Shown one piece after another: positions 26,083 through 35,018 of a stretch of 64,000 bases of DNA. Position 1 is the stretch's first letter; every line of letters begins with the position of its first letter. Source of the DNA: Ww85 sp963745765 (GTDB lineage: Bacteria; Desulfobacterota; Desulfobulbia; Desulfobulbales; Desulfocapsaceae); assembly GCA_963745765.1 (NCBI GenBank), contig CAVUYQ010000010.1, forward strand, positions 62,001 through 126,000, read 5' to 3'. The notes under the pieces are model-generated. The model was not told the DNA's origin. It saw only the letters and a list, made by a program, of their open reading frames with translations, and ran no database searches. The translations under genes were made by a program, and so were the position numbers.

Positions 26083-27465
26083 TTACTCACGTTTCAAATA
26101 GGTTACGAGCGGACTGGCGATAAATATGGAAGAGTAGGTTCCAACCACCACCCCGATGAGCAGGGCAAGAGAAAAATCGTGGATAACAGATCCACCGTAG
26201 ATAACCATAGCCAGCAGAACCATTGCCACGGTCAGCGAGGTGACAATGGTACGACCGATGACCTGATTCACACTGTCATTGATAACGCCAGGGGTGAGAT
26301 GGTAGCTCTCACCCTTTTTCATGTTCTCCCTGATGCGGTCAAAGATGACAACGCTGTCGTTCAGTGAGTAGCCGGCCAGCGTGAGCAGTGCGGTTACGAT
26401 GAGCAGGGTGATCTCAACATTGAGCAGCCAGCAGATACCGAGTACGACCAGAACGTCATGAAAGGTTGCCGCCGCAGCTGCAAGGCCAAAACTAAGGTTG
26501 AAACGAAAGGCGAGATAGATAATAACCCCGGCGAGTGATATCAGGATTGCCTCAATGGCTTTGTTTCTCAAGACCGCACTGACGCTTGATCCGATCTCTG
26601 ATTGGCTCTCAAACACAAAACCTTTATCGCCAAGCTCACGGGAAAGGACCTGGTTTACCTGGTCAGCAAGATTGGCGACAACCGCCTCCGATTTTTTCAC
26701 CTTGATAATCAGCCGGTTTTCGTTCTCGACCTCCTGAAGATTAATGTCTTCCATATTATTGCGAGCAAAGGCATTTCTCACCTCGGCCATGGAAAACGGT
26801 TGCTTGGCCTGGTATTGCAACAGTGAGCCGCCGGTAAAATCGACGCCCATGTTGGCAGTACCGCGAGCGATTTGCAGAAAAGCTATCAAACCGATGAGCA
26901 CAAAAACCCCGGAGACGGCAAAGGTAATGGTCTTGATCCGCATGTAGTCGATGTGGGGTTTGCTGGTAAACTGCATGAAGCGGAGTTTCTTGATAAGATG
27001 TTTGCCGGTAAGGGTGTCAAATACAAGCCGTGAGCAGAAAAGGGCGGTAAACAGGTTGAAAATAATGCCCAGGGACAGGGTGACGGCAAAACCTTTAATC
27101 GGTCCGGTCCCAAAGAGGAAAAGTGCCACTGCGGTGATAAGCGTGGTAACCTGGGAGTCGACAATGGTCCATAAGGCCTTGCCGAATCCGCTATCGATGC
27201 TTGAGCGCACCGATTTTCCAAGACTGTATTCCTCTCTCATGCGCTCAAATATGAGGACATTGGCATCAACTGCCATACCAATAGAGAGCACGATGCCGGC
27301 AATACCCGGCATCGTCAGGGTGGCGTTGAGAATAGCCAGTCCGGAAAAGAGAAAAAGAATATTGAGAGTAAGTGCGAAATTGGCGATTATGCCTGACAAC
27401 CGGTAGTAGATGATCATGAAGCCGACAACCATCAGGGCTCCGAAAATACCGGAGGTCAGTCCTCT
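26083..27465 (-). CDS. secD-secF: Protein translocase SecD C-terminal membrane domain fused to SecF
   Basis: Third piece of the broken secDF frame. The first part holds the SecD membrane helices with the conserved loop GMAVDANVLIFERMREE. After KKLRFMQFTSKPHIDYMR the SecF part begins, with GVDFTGGSLLQ in its periplasmic domain and LNDSVVIFDRIREN in its helix 4 loop. No stop separates SecD and SecF, so this is a fusion like the SecDF of Firmicutes. The frame joins the upstream piece by ignoring one A at 27466. SecDF uses the proton-motive force to pull exported proteins out of SecYEG. Confidence 0.93.
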   Translation of the reverse strand, partial: RGLTSGIFGALMVVGFMIIYYRLSGIIANFALTLNILFLFSGLAILNATLTMPGIAGIVLSIGMAVDANVLIFERMREEYSLGKSVRSSIDSGFGKALWTIVDSQVTTLITAVALFLFGTGPIKGFAVTLSLGIIFNLFTALFCSRLVFDTLTGKHLIKKLRFMQFTSKPHIDYMRIKTITFAVSGVFVLIGLIAFLQIARGTANMGVDFTGGSLLQYQAKQPFSMAEVRNAFARNNMEDINLQEVENENRLIIKVKKSEAVVANLADQVNQVLSRELGDKGFVFESQSEIGSSVSAVLRNKAIEAILISLAGVIIYLAFRFNLSFGLAAAAATFHDVLVVLGICWLLNVEITLLIVTALLTLAGYSLNDSVVIFDRIRENMKKGESYHLTPGVINDSVNQVIGRTIVTSLTVAMVLLAMVIYGGSVIHDFSLALLIGVVVGTYSSIFIASPLVTYLKRE

Positions 27466-27466
27466 T

Positions 27467-27915
27467 CTTGATTGAGTCCTGGCCAAGGGTTGAGCCGACC
27501 GTTACGTTCTGAATGACATCGACAGGGGCCGGCAGTGCCCCCACTCTCAGGACGATTGCCAGATCTGATGCCTCTTCATGGGTGAAACTGCCTGATATCT
27601 GAGCAGAACCTCCGAGAATTTTTTCCCGAATGACCGGTGCGGATTTTACGATACCGTCCAGTACAATTGCCATGCGCCGGCCAACATATTTTTCGGTCAG
27701 TGCGCCGAATACTTTTCCGCCTCTGGAGGTCAGGTCGATGCTGACATAAGGTTCGTTGAAGGTGCCGCCAATGCGCACCTGGGCATTCTTCACCATATCT
27801 CCGGTCATCAGGACCTTGTTTTCCAGAAGGATAGGGCGGCTTGATTCTATTCCGGTTTTCTTATCGACGATCTTCTCAAAATAGATGGCCGTATTTGCCG
27901 GCAAGGCGTTGGCCA
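27467..27915 (-). CDS. secD: SecD periplasmic middle domain (part of the broken secDF gene)
   Basis: Second reading-frame piece. It encodes the P1 domain end and the SecD-conserved block (VSIDLTSRGGKVFGALTEKY, then RMAIVLDGIVKSAPVIREKI, ISGSFTHEEASDLAIVLR), closing with LPAPVDVIQNVTVGSTLGQDS at the start of the membrane domain. It joins the N-terminal piece if one T of the CTT at 27915-27917 (minus strand) is ignored, and the C-terminal piece if one A at 27466 is ignored. No ribosome-binding site supports independent translation. Confidence 0.88.
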
Positions 27916-27916
27916 A

Positions 27917-28664
27917 GGAACTGGTTGAGCTTTTTTACTTCATCGTTATCCTGCCATTTTCCGGACCAGTGGCCTGATTCCCTGGCCTGGGCAATAAGCT
28001 GGTCCAGATTGATGCCTTCGGTTTCGGCAACAATTTTGAACTCAAGCTGTGCCGTATCTCCAAGTAGTTTGAGGGCGCGTTCAGGATCACGAATACCGGG
28101 GAGCTGAATAACAATTTCATCGGTACCCTGCCGGAGAATGACCGGTTCGGCAACACCAAACTGATCAATGCGATTCCTGATAATTTCCAGGGATTGTGCG
28201 ACGGCATTATTTTGAATATAATCAATCTTCGCTTTACTCAGGGCAAGGATAATTCGGGGAAAACTGCCTTCTTTGGCTTCAACGGTGATATCGAGATCGT
28301 CTTTAAATCCGTCTTCAATAATGGCACGGACATTATCGACAACACTGGCGTTCGGCAGGGTGAAAATAATGGTTTTCTTATCCTTGGCGATAGTCTGAAC
28401 GGCACTGATTGATTTTTCCGCGAGGGTATCTTTCAGATCATTGGCGGCAAGTTCAAGGGCGTTTTCCTCGGCTTTTTCCAGATTGACCTTCAATACCAGG
28501 TGCATGCCGCCCTGAAGATCCAGTCCGAGGCGCAACCCTTCCGGGGCCATGTATTGTTTCCACCAGGCCGGTGTTCCGGCATAAAACGATGGTACAATCG
28601 TGACTATTGCCAGTACAATAAAAAAAGAGAGCAGAGCTAGTTTAAGTTTGATTGATGTATTCAT
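27917..28664 (-). CDS. secD: SecD N-terminal part (start of the broken secDF gene)
   Basis: Start of the fused SecDF, about 859 residues when reassembled. One transmembrane helix (LALLSFFIVLAIVTIVPSFY) is followed by the family motif LRLGLDLQGGMHLVLKV and the periplasmic block RNRIDQFGVAEPVILRQG, then VIQLPGIRDPERALKLL. No yajC lies next to it, unlike in many genomes; larB is upstream. The frame breaks near 27915. Given that SecDF is highly conserved and two separate one-base shifts are needed, sequence error is more likely than loss. Confidence 0.92.
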
Positions 28665-28817
28665 ATTTTTCCCAGGAGGATAGAGTAACGCAGTCGACTT
28701 GTACGTCTGCAGCCAGCCTCGCGATTATACCGGAATGCCCGAATCTTGCAAGGTTTCGCAGATAGTTTATCCGATAAACAATACCTTTTTTCAATTCGAC
28801 GGGCTGAAATGGCCCAT

Positions 28818-29573
28818 TTATCTGTTTTTATTTATGGCGGCTGCCATGCAGGCCGCCCCGAACCCGTTATCGATATTAACAACGGCAACCCCCGGAGAGC
28901 AGCTGTTAAGCATACCCAGAAGGGCCGCAAAACCACCAATTCCTGCACCATAGCCGACGGAGGTTGGAACGCCTATCACCGGACAACTCACCAGTCCGCC
29001 AACGACGCTGGGAAGTGCTCCTTCCATTCCAGCGGCAACAATAATCACCGAGGCGGCAGAGAAGAGATCATGTTTCGAGAGAAGCCGGTGAAGTCCGGCA
29101 ACACCCGCATCATAGATGGTTTGCACCGGGTGCCCCAGGATAGTCGCGGTGACGCGGGCTTCTTCTGCCACCGATATGTCAGAGGTACCTGCACAGATGA
29201 TAAAAATATCGCCCCTGACGGTTTCTCGATCTATTGTCGGCAGGCGACCGGTAAGCATGCGTGCCTGACGGTGGTGGGTGAGTTCGGGCAGTTCTGTGCA
29301 AATCAGCTTAGCCTTTTCATCACTGATGCGTGTTACCAGCAGGGGGCCTGATTTTGCGAGCATGGCGCGGGCAATGGTGATGATCTGATCCGGACTTTTT
29401 GATTCACCGTAGATGACTTCGGGGATTCCGGTGCGAAGCAGCCGCTGGTGGTCAATACAGGCATCCTGCAGTGGCTCTGCCGGAAAGTGTTTCAGGGTCT
29501 GCAGAGCATCGGAAATTGAAACACTTCCGGCCTTTATGTTCTTGAGCAGGTTTTCTAGATAATCCTGATTCAT
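28818..29573 (-). CDS. larB: LarB-type pyridinium carboxylase (nickel-pincer cofactor synthesis)
   Basis: LarB carboxylates and hydrolyses nicotinic acid adenine dinucleotide as the first step to the nickel-pincer nucleotide of lactate racemase and relatives; it resembles the AIR carboxylase PurE. Family features: N-terminal MNQDYLENLLKNIKAGSVS, DVSVAEEA-type motif (TSDISVAEEARVTAT), IVAAGMEGALPSVVGGLV and PTSVGYGAG, IDNGFGAA at the end. The ATG at 29573 gives 251 residues; an upstream in-frame ATG at 29669 is less likely. No larC or larE is visible in the window. Confidence 0.9.
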   Translation of the reverse strand: MNQDYLENLLKNIKAGSVSISDALQTLKHFPAEPLQDACIDHQRLLRTGIPEVIYGESKSPDQIITIARAMLAKSGPLLVTRISDEKAKLICTELPELTHHRQARMLTGRLPTIDRETVRGDIFIICAGTSDISVAEEARVTATILGHPVQTIYDAGVAGLHRLLSKHDLFSAASVIIVAAGMEGALPSVVGGLVSCPVIGVPTSVGYGAGIGGFAALLGMLNSCSPGVAVVNIDNGFGAACMAAAINKNR

Positions 29574-29833
29574 GGTGATTACAAGTTCTGGTTGAGAGAT
29601 AGTTTCATAACGCTGACACGTTTCACCGTGCAACGGGAATATTTGCGGACAACTGCAGCAGCGTATCACGAAGAAGATTCAAGGTAAAGAACTCGTCTGT
29701 ATTTACCATAACGCACAATTCTGTTACAATCGCCCTTCGTGACATATGAATGGGCTGCAATCTATCCCATAACCGTATGGGGCTTATACCATACAACGAA
29801 TCTCCTCAACAGAATAAAACAGGAAGGTGGCGC

Positions 29834-30280
29834 GTGTATACAAGAATTTATTTTTTTCGTTTTCCCAAGGATACCTGTGACAAACCTATTATTTACCGTC
29901 TGATCAAAGAGCATGAGGTTGAAGTAAATATCCTCAGGGCTGATATTCTGCCGGAACGGGAAGGGGTGATGATCCTGGAGCTGAAGGGAGCAAAGAATAA
30001 TGTCAAAGCAGCGCTCACTTACCTCGAGGAGCTTGGGGTGGGGATTGAACGACTTGCCACGAGGGTCCGGCGAGACGAACAGCGCTGCTTTCAATGCGGC
30101 GCTTGTACAGGAATATGTCCGGTGCAGGCTCTTTATGTCCGTCGAGAGGATATGGCCGTACTTTTCGACCCTGACAAATGTACCGGCTGTGGCCAATGTG
30201 TGCTTATCTGTCCGGTCAGGGCCATGGAATTGTCACTAGGACAGGAATGGCTTGAGGTTGAAGGTGTCATCATGGATTAA
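29834..30280 (+). CDS. NIL-domain 4Fe-4S ferredoxin protein
   Basis: 149 residues. The N-terminal 75 form a NIL domain (ILRADILPEREGVMILELKG), a ligand-binding ACT-like fold known from methionine ABC transporters and sulfur-related ferredoxins. The C-terminal half has two CxxCxxCxxxCP clusters (CFQCGACTGICPVQALY and CTGCGQCVLICPVRAME). A GTG at 29834 after AGGAAGGTGG is preferred to an ATG 84 bases upstream. Related proteins occur beside homocysteine and sulfide assimilation genes in anaerobes; no such neighbour is here, so the partner is unknown. Confidence 0.85.
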   Translation: MYTRIYFFRFPKDTCDKPIIYRLIKEHEVEVNILRADILPEREGVMILELKGAKNNVKAALTYLEELGVGIERLATRVRRDEQRCFQCGACTGICPVQALYVRREDMAVLFDPDKCTGCGQCVLICPVRAMELSLGQEWLEVEGVIMD

Positions 30281-30417
30281 GTCGCCTTCACCGGTGCGCC
30301 GGCAGGGAGTCCTGCTCCCATAAAGATTGATTTCGATATAACCCTGATTCACACTCGATCAGCGGGTCAAGTTGCCGGGAGACTCTCTGGCGAGTCGGGT
30401 CGGACGGGGTTTCGGGA

Positions 30418-31221
30418 TTAATTGATCCAGCTGGTAAAATCTGTCCAGCTGGGCATCGACAGACCGGTAAACCAGTCGGCAAGTCCCGATGTGGGAGGGG
30501 TACCGGCTTGCACAAGGTCAAGCAGTTCCTGAGCCCGGGGGGCAACTTTGGCATCAGGATACATGGCAAGGAGGTACTTCAGCCGGGTTTCCGCTTCAGT
30601 GTATCGTTCGGTCCTGAGGTAGAACTTCACGACAAAGAATTCGTGATTTACGAGGAATTCATTGGCCGCTTTGATGCGGGCTCGTGCTTCTTCAGAGTAA
30701 GGGGAATCAGGGTACGCCCGAAGCAGTTCCTCAAAAGCCCTTATCGAATCCTCAGCACCGGTGATATCCCTGTCGATGCGGTCAATGCGTTTGTAACTGC
30801 ACATGCCTTTCTGGTACATAACGTACGGCAAGGCCTCATTCGTCGGATGCCTGTCTTCGAATTCCTTATAGAGTGCCAGTGCTTCGATATAGCGCTCCAT
30901 GTAATAGTTTGAATCTGCCGCCTTCAGCTCAGCCAGCGGTGCCTGGGGACTGAATGGATAACGATCAAGAATTTCGTTGAAATAATCCAGTGCCAGGTAG
31001 TAGGTGCCATCGTTGTATTCATCCATGCCTTTCATGATGAGCTGTTCGGCTGGAAGATACACCTCCGCTTTCTGGGAGTCGAATCCCAGGGTTTCTTTTA
31101 TCGAGGTACATCCAGACAGGCCAGCGCAGGCCAGAAGGGCTATCAGGGCCCATGTCTTTCCAGGATGAGGACTTGCCTCGGGTCCAAGGGACATATTTTT
31201 GAACTGAACGTTTTTTGGCAT
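30418..31221 (-). CDS. bamD: Outer membrane assembly lipoprotein BamD
   Basis: Lipoprotein of the BAM complex that inserts beta-barrel proteins into the outer membrane. A lipobox LSGC near residue 38 follows a hydrophobic signal (TWALIALLACAG). Then come the BamD tetratricopeptide repeats (MDEYNDGTYYLALDYFNEIL, YPFSPQAPLAELKAADSNYY, YPDSPYSEEARARIK). 267 residues, typical. An internal ATG 27 bases in would give a more usual signal length. trxB ends 18 bases upstream, so the two are likely co-transcribed. Confidence 0.93.
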   Translation of the reverse strand: MPKNVQFKNMSLGPEASPHPGKTWALIALLACAGLSGCTSIKETLGFDSQKAEVYLPAEQLIMKGMDEYNDGTYYLALDYFNEILDRYPFSPQAPLAELKAADSNYYMERYIEALALYKEFEDRHPTNEALPYVMYQKGMCSYKRIDRIDRDITGAEDSIRAFEELLRAYPDSPYSEEARARIKAANEFLVNHEFFVVKFYLRTERYTEAETRLKYLLAMYPDAKVAPRAQELLDLVQAGTPPTSGLADWFTGLSMPSWTDFTSWIN

Positions 31222-31239
31222 AGGTAAGAGGAATTGTGT

Positions 31240-32175
31240 CTATGAGCTTTTGCTCTTTAGATAGTGTTCCGCTACAATAACCGCATTAGCACCTTCTCCG
31301 CAGGCATTGATGACCTGACGCATCAGCTTGCTTCTGATATCCCCTGCGGCAAATACACCGGGCACAACGGTTCGGGTTTCTGTATCGGTCTGGATGAATC
31401 CCCATTTGTCGGGGTTGAGCTTTTCCAGCGGCAGCAGAGCATTATTAGGCGTAATACCGATAAGAATAAAGACTCCCTGCATGTCAAGAGTCGACTTGTT
31501 GCCGTCTTTATCTATCAACTGCAGCCGTTCGACCTCTTTTTCGCCCTCTATGGCGACTACCTGGCTGTTCCAGATGAAGTCAATCTTCTTGTTTGCGTAG
31601 ACCACCTCCTGGAGTATTTTTGTCGCTCTCAGTTCATCCCGACGGTGAATGATCGTCACCTTACTGGCAAACCGGGTAAGATAATCAGCCTCCTCTACCG
31701 CGGTATCGCCGCCTCCTATGACCGCCACATGCAGGTTACGGTAGAAGGGAGCATCGCAGGTACCGCAATAGGAGACACCTTTCCCGGACAACTCGGCTTC
31801 ACCCGGTACGCCGAGCTTGTTGGGGCTGGCACCGGTACAGATAATAAGAGCATCGCAGGTTATTGCTGAATCATCGGCGAAAATAACTTTCTTGCTGTCG
31901 GGATCCTCAAGGTCAATGGAAACGACCTCTCTGGTCAGGATGTTGACATCGAAGCGTTTGGCATGGCTGGTCATCTTCTCCATCAGGTCAAATCCTGAAA
32001 GTCCTTCCGGAAAACCCGGGTAGTTGTCAACCCAGTCCGTAGAGAGCACCTGCCCGCCCGGGGCGCCTTTTTCGACCAGAACATGGTCGATTCGTGCCCG
32101 GGATGCATACAGCCCTGCCGTGAGCCCTGCTGGTCCGCCACCTAAAATGATCAATTCGTAATGGTCTTTTCCCAT
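31240..32175 (-). CDS. trxB: Thioredoxin reductase
   Basis: FAD- and NAD(P)H-dependent reductase of thioredoxin, cytoplasmic. 311 residues with an N-terminal FAD dinucleotide fold (LIILGGGPAGLTAGLYASRA), the redox-active CGTC motif (VSYCGTCDAPFYRN), the nucleotide-binding glycine loop (VIGGGDTAVEEADYL) and the C-terminal FAD motif (GVFAAGDIRSKLMRQVI). The second nucleotide loop decides NADPH or NADH preference; HRRDELRA here fits NADPH-type enzymes. Downstream of trxA on the same strand. Confidence 0.95.
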   Translation of the reverse strand: MGKDHYELIILGGGPAGLTAGLYASRARIDHVLVEKGAPGGQVLSTDWVDNYPGFPEGLSGFDLMEKMTSHAKRFDVNILTREVVSIDLEDPDSKKVIFADDSAITCDALIICTGASPNKLGVPGEAELSGKGVSYCGTCDAPFYRNLHVAVIGGGDTAVEEADYLTRFASKVTIIHRRDELRATKILQEVVYANKKIDFIWNSQVVAIEGEKEVERLQLIDKDGNKSTLDMQGVFILIGITPNNALLPLEKLNPDKWGFIQTDTETRTVVPGVFAAGDIRSKLMRQVINACGEGANAVIVAEHYLKSKSS

Positions 32176-32266
32176 GAAATAGTATATACTTAACCGCTAC
32201 TGCGGTTGTTTTGGTGAATGAGAAGACTCTTCAGTATCTATGAGTCCGTAGCGCTCCGCCTGTTTT

Positions 32267-32593
32267 CTAGAGAGCCTTTTTGAGCAGTTCAACAAGCTGC
32301 GATTTGCCTACCGCTCCCGTGACCTGATCTACCACTTCACCATTTTTGAAAACGATCAGGGTCGGGATGGCACGGATACCGAATTTACCGGGAATGACCG
32401 GATTGTCATCGACATTCATCTTGGCTATAGAAACCTTACCTGCAAATTCTTCTGCAAGTTCTTCTACAACAGGACCGATCGCTTTGCAGGGGCCGCACCA
32501 TGGGGCCCAGAAATCGACCAGAGTGGGCTTGTCGGATTGTATTGCGGCATCGAAATCGGCATCACCGAGCTGCTTGACTTTATCGCTTGCCAT
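32267..32593 (-). CDS. trxA: Thioredoxin
   Basis: 108-residue thioredoxin with the WCGPCK active site (FWAPWCGPCKAIGPVVEEL) and the cis-proline loop (FGIRAIPTLIVFKNGEV). It is the substrate of the neighbouring TrxB and reduces cytoplasmic disulfides. GGAG upstream of the ATG (AAAGGAGAGTTGAA). 91 bases separate it from trxB, so trxA-trxB-bamD probably form one transcript. Confidence 0.96.
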   Translation of the reverse strand: MASDKVKQLGDADFDAAIQSDKPTLVDFWAPWCGPCKAIGPVVEELAEEFAGKVSIAKMNVDDNPVIPGKFGIRAIPTLIVFKNGEVVDQVTGAVGKSQLVELLKKAL

Positions 32594-32954
32594 TTCAACT
32601 CTCCTTTAAAATTAATTTTATCTTTCTTATTCAAACGTTTAGCGGTTAAAAATCGTAAAAATCAACAAGACTCTACTTTACCTTCTGCTCTACACCCTGA
32701 CAAGCAAAATGTTGTTTAGACAAGAGACGTCCAGCCTTGAGATGCACACTACAGTGTGTATGAAAAAGTAAAGATCAAGAGACAATTCTCGAGTTTGACA
32801 GCGAAAACATCACCGTGATATAGTGGGCGGACTGTGAAGAGTGGTAATGGCTATCTGTTAACAGCGGATTGCACGTTGTCCCGGAGGGACACAGGCGATT
32901 TTTAAATAAGATTAACCTTAATTGTAGAGATGCTGAATGAAGCAGGAGGAACGG
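32594..32954. promoter_or_regulatory. Divergent promoter region trxA / hemL
   Basis: A good sigma-70 promoter faces hemL: TTGACA (32795-32800), 18 bases, TATAGT (32819-32824). It leaves a leader of about 120 bases containing a 6-bp hairpin TGTCCC-GGA-GGGACA near 32876-32890. Between the genes a perfect 6+2+6 inverted repeat CACACT-AC-AGTGTG lies near 32743-32756, a possible operator. No coding sequence is evident. Confidence 0.5.
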
Positions 32955-34247
32955 ATGACAACCAGTGAATCGAAAAAGATGTTTGATCGCGCCCGGAAGG
33001 TGATTCCAGGCGGTGTAAACAGCCCGGTAAGGGCATGTCGGTCGGTCGGCTGTGATCCGATTTTTATCGAACGGGCGCACGGGGCCGCGATTTTTGACGT
33101 GGATGGAAACGAGTATATCGACTTTGTCTGTTCCTGGGGACCGATGATTGCCGGGCATGCACATCCGGCTGTGGTCGCTGCCGTGCAGAATACAGCAGCG
33201 GGCGGCACCAGTTTTGGCGCACCAACCCCATCCGAAATCACGCTTGCCGAGATGGTGGTTGACTCGGTTCCGTCGATAGAGAAGGTTCGTTTCGTTAATT
33301 CCGGTACCGAAGCGACCATGAGTGCTATCCGTCTGGCGCGTGGGTATACAGGAAGAAGTGTGGTCGTCAAGTTTGACGGCTGCTATCATGGTCACGCCGA
33401 CTCGTTTCTGGTCAAGGCCGGCTCGGGGGTGATAACGCTCGGCATACCGGGCAGTCCTGGAGTGCCTGAGGATATCGTCAGGAATACCATCTCGATCCCC
33501 TATAATGATTGCGACATTCTGGAGAGGACCCTGACGGATGAGTCTCTTGATATCGCCTGTGTCATTGTTGAGCCGGTAGCAGGTAATATGGGTTGTGTTA
33601 TTCCTGACAGAGCCTTTTTAGAGAAGATCCGTGCCTTGACGACTGCACGCGGTATCGTGCTGATCTTTGACGAGGTCATCACCGGTTTCCGACTCGGGCT
33701 CGGTGGAGCCCAGGAATATTTTGGCATCAAACCCGACCTGACCTGCCTGGGTAAGATCATCGGCGGGGGCCTTCCTGTTGGTGCGTACGGCGGTTCCGCT
33801 GAGATCATGAATCATATTGCCCCCGATGGACCTGTTTATCAGGCCGGTACCCTGTCGGGGAATCCGCTGGCGATGGCTGCGGGAATAGCAATGTTAAAAC
33901 TGCTGCAGCAAACCGGGTTTTATGACGATCTCAATCAAAAGGCAGCTGAATGTGCGGATCGACTTCGGGAGGTGGCCTCGCGTTGCGGCATCGACGTTGT
34001 TTTGAACAATATCGGATCATTGATGACAACGTTTTTTACCTCTCAGCCGGTCATCGATTTTGCTTCCGCGATGACTGCCGATACACACCGTTATGCAGAA
34101 CACTACCGGAATATGTTGTCGCAGGGAATCTATCTTGCCCCTTCACAATTCGAGGTGGCATTTATTTCCGCGGCACATAGCGCAAATGACCTGGAAAAAT
34201 TGGAAAAAACGACTGAATGGTCATTCAAAAAATTACTGGATAAGTAA
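32955..34247 (+). CDS. hemL: Glutamate-1-semialdehyde 2,1-aminomutase
   Basis: Pyridoxal-phosphate enzyme making 5-aminolevulinate for tetrapyrroles, including the siroheme that DsrAB needs. Seen: FVNSGTEATMSAIRLARGYT, the Asp-containing IFDEVITGFRLGLGGAQ and the catalytic Lys in TCLGKIIGGGLPVGAYGG. The ATG at 32955 follows GGAGGAACGG and gives 430 residues; a further ATG 18 bases upstream is unlikely. Downstream are the F0 ATP synthase genes, 88 bases away. Confidence 0.97.
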   Translation: MTTSESKKMFDRARKVIPGGVNSPVRACRSVGCDPIFIERAHGAAIFDVDGNEYIDFVCSWGPMIAGHAHPAVVAAVQNTAAGGTSFGAPTPSEITLAEMVVDSVPSIEKVRFVNSGTEATMSAIRLARGYTGRSVVVKFDGCYHGHADSFLVKAGSGVITLGIPGSPGVPEDIVRNTISIPYNDCDILERTLTDESLDIACVIVEPVAGNMGCVIPDRAFLEKIRALTTARGIVLIFDEVITGFRLGLGGAQEYFGIKPDLTCLGKIIGGGLPVGAYGGSAEIMNHIAPDGPVYQAGTLSGNPLAMAAGIAMLKLLQQTGFYDDLNQKAAECADRLREVASRCGIDVVLNNIGSLMTTFFTSQPVIDFASAMTADTHRYAEHYRNMLSQGIYLAPSQFEVAFISAAHSANDLEKLEKTTEWSFKKLLDK

Positions 34248-34335
34248 AAAATTCATTGACTTTGGCAGGGAGGCGTGCTACCAAACGCTTTGGATCGAAC
34301 GTGTAAAAAAATAGTGCTGGAAGGTGGTGAGAGGA

Positions 34336-34590
34336 ATGTCTGATTACAAGAAAGAGATGATGTTTCTTCTTGGAAATTACGGGCATATCGGCATCACCTT
34401 TGTTGCTGCTATTTTCATAGGCCTGGGTGCCGGTATCTTTCTTGACCAGAAGGTGTTTGATGGTCGTACCGCTCCCTGGTTTACCTTTATCGGGCTGGCA
34501 TTCGGGATAGCCGCCGGTTTTAAGAGTCTGCTGGATATCCTCTGGCGTTCCAGCAAGAATCTGGAGGACAAGCCGGACGAAGAAAAATAA
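34336..34590 (+). CDS. atpZ: AtpZ/AtpI-type small F0 membrane protein
   Basis: 84-residue protein with two transmembrane helices (YGHIGITFVAAIFIGLGAGIF and APWFTFIGLAFGIAAGFKSLL) joined by a charged loop, and a short acidic tail. This is the AtpZ pattern of proteins encoded before atpI in F-ATPase operons; in some organisms they form a Mg or Ca channel or aid c-ring assembly. The ATG at 34336 has GGTGGTGAGAGGA upstream. First gene of atpZ-atpI-atpB-atpE. Confidence 0.8.
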   Translation: MSDYKKEMMFLLGNYGHIGITFVAAIFIGLGAGIFLDQKVFDGRTAPWFTFIGLAFGIAAGFKSLLDILWRSSKNLEDKPDEEK

Positions 34591-34592
34591 CG

Positions 34593-35009
34593 GTGGAAGA
34601 AGCACTGTCCCTTAAGAAGATGCTGGTCCTGAGCTGGATTTACCTGATCGTCCTGATGGCAGGATCATGGATGCTGAGTTCATGGTCTTTTGCCTGGGCG
34701 GTTCTGGCAGGCGGGGTTATATCCATCGGGAGTTTCTGGTTCTCCTATCGGGATGTGACGGTTTTCTTCGATGCGCTGGCGTCAGAGTCTCTGGAGCAGA
34801 CCGAAAAAGACAGGCTTAAAGAGAGTAAAAAGGGTTTTCTTCTAAAATTCTGGTTTCGGATTTTCCTGATCGGATTGGTGTTGCTGTTTTTGATCACCAT
34901 CGGCAATATTAACATTTTCGGGATGATTCTAGGCCTCTCAACAGTCGTATTCACCATCACCGTTTCTGCTTTTGGTGTGGTGTGGAGATATTACTTTAGC
35001 AGGAGGTAA
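34593..35009 (+). CDS. atpI: ATP synthase protein I
   Basis: 138-residue protein with four hydrophobic segments (MLVLSWIYLIVLMAGSWML, WAVLAGGVISIGSFWF, WFRIFLIGLVLLFLITI, ILGLSTVVFTITVSAFGVV), as in AtpI, which assists c-ring assembly. It starts with GTG two bases after the end of atpZ, so translation is coupled. Sequence is weakly conserved across the family, and the call rests mainly on topology and position directly before atpB. Confidence 0.8.
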   Translation: MEEALSLKKMLVLSWIYLIVLMAGSWMLSSWSFAWAVLAGGVISIGSFWFSYRDVTVFFDALASESLEQTEKDRLKESKKGFLLKFWFRIFLIGLVLLFLITIGNINIFGMILGLSTVVFTITVSAFGVVWRYYFSRR

Positions 35010-35018
35010 AGAAGGGTT

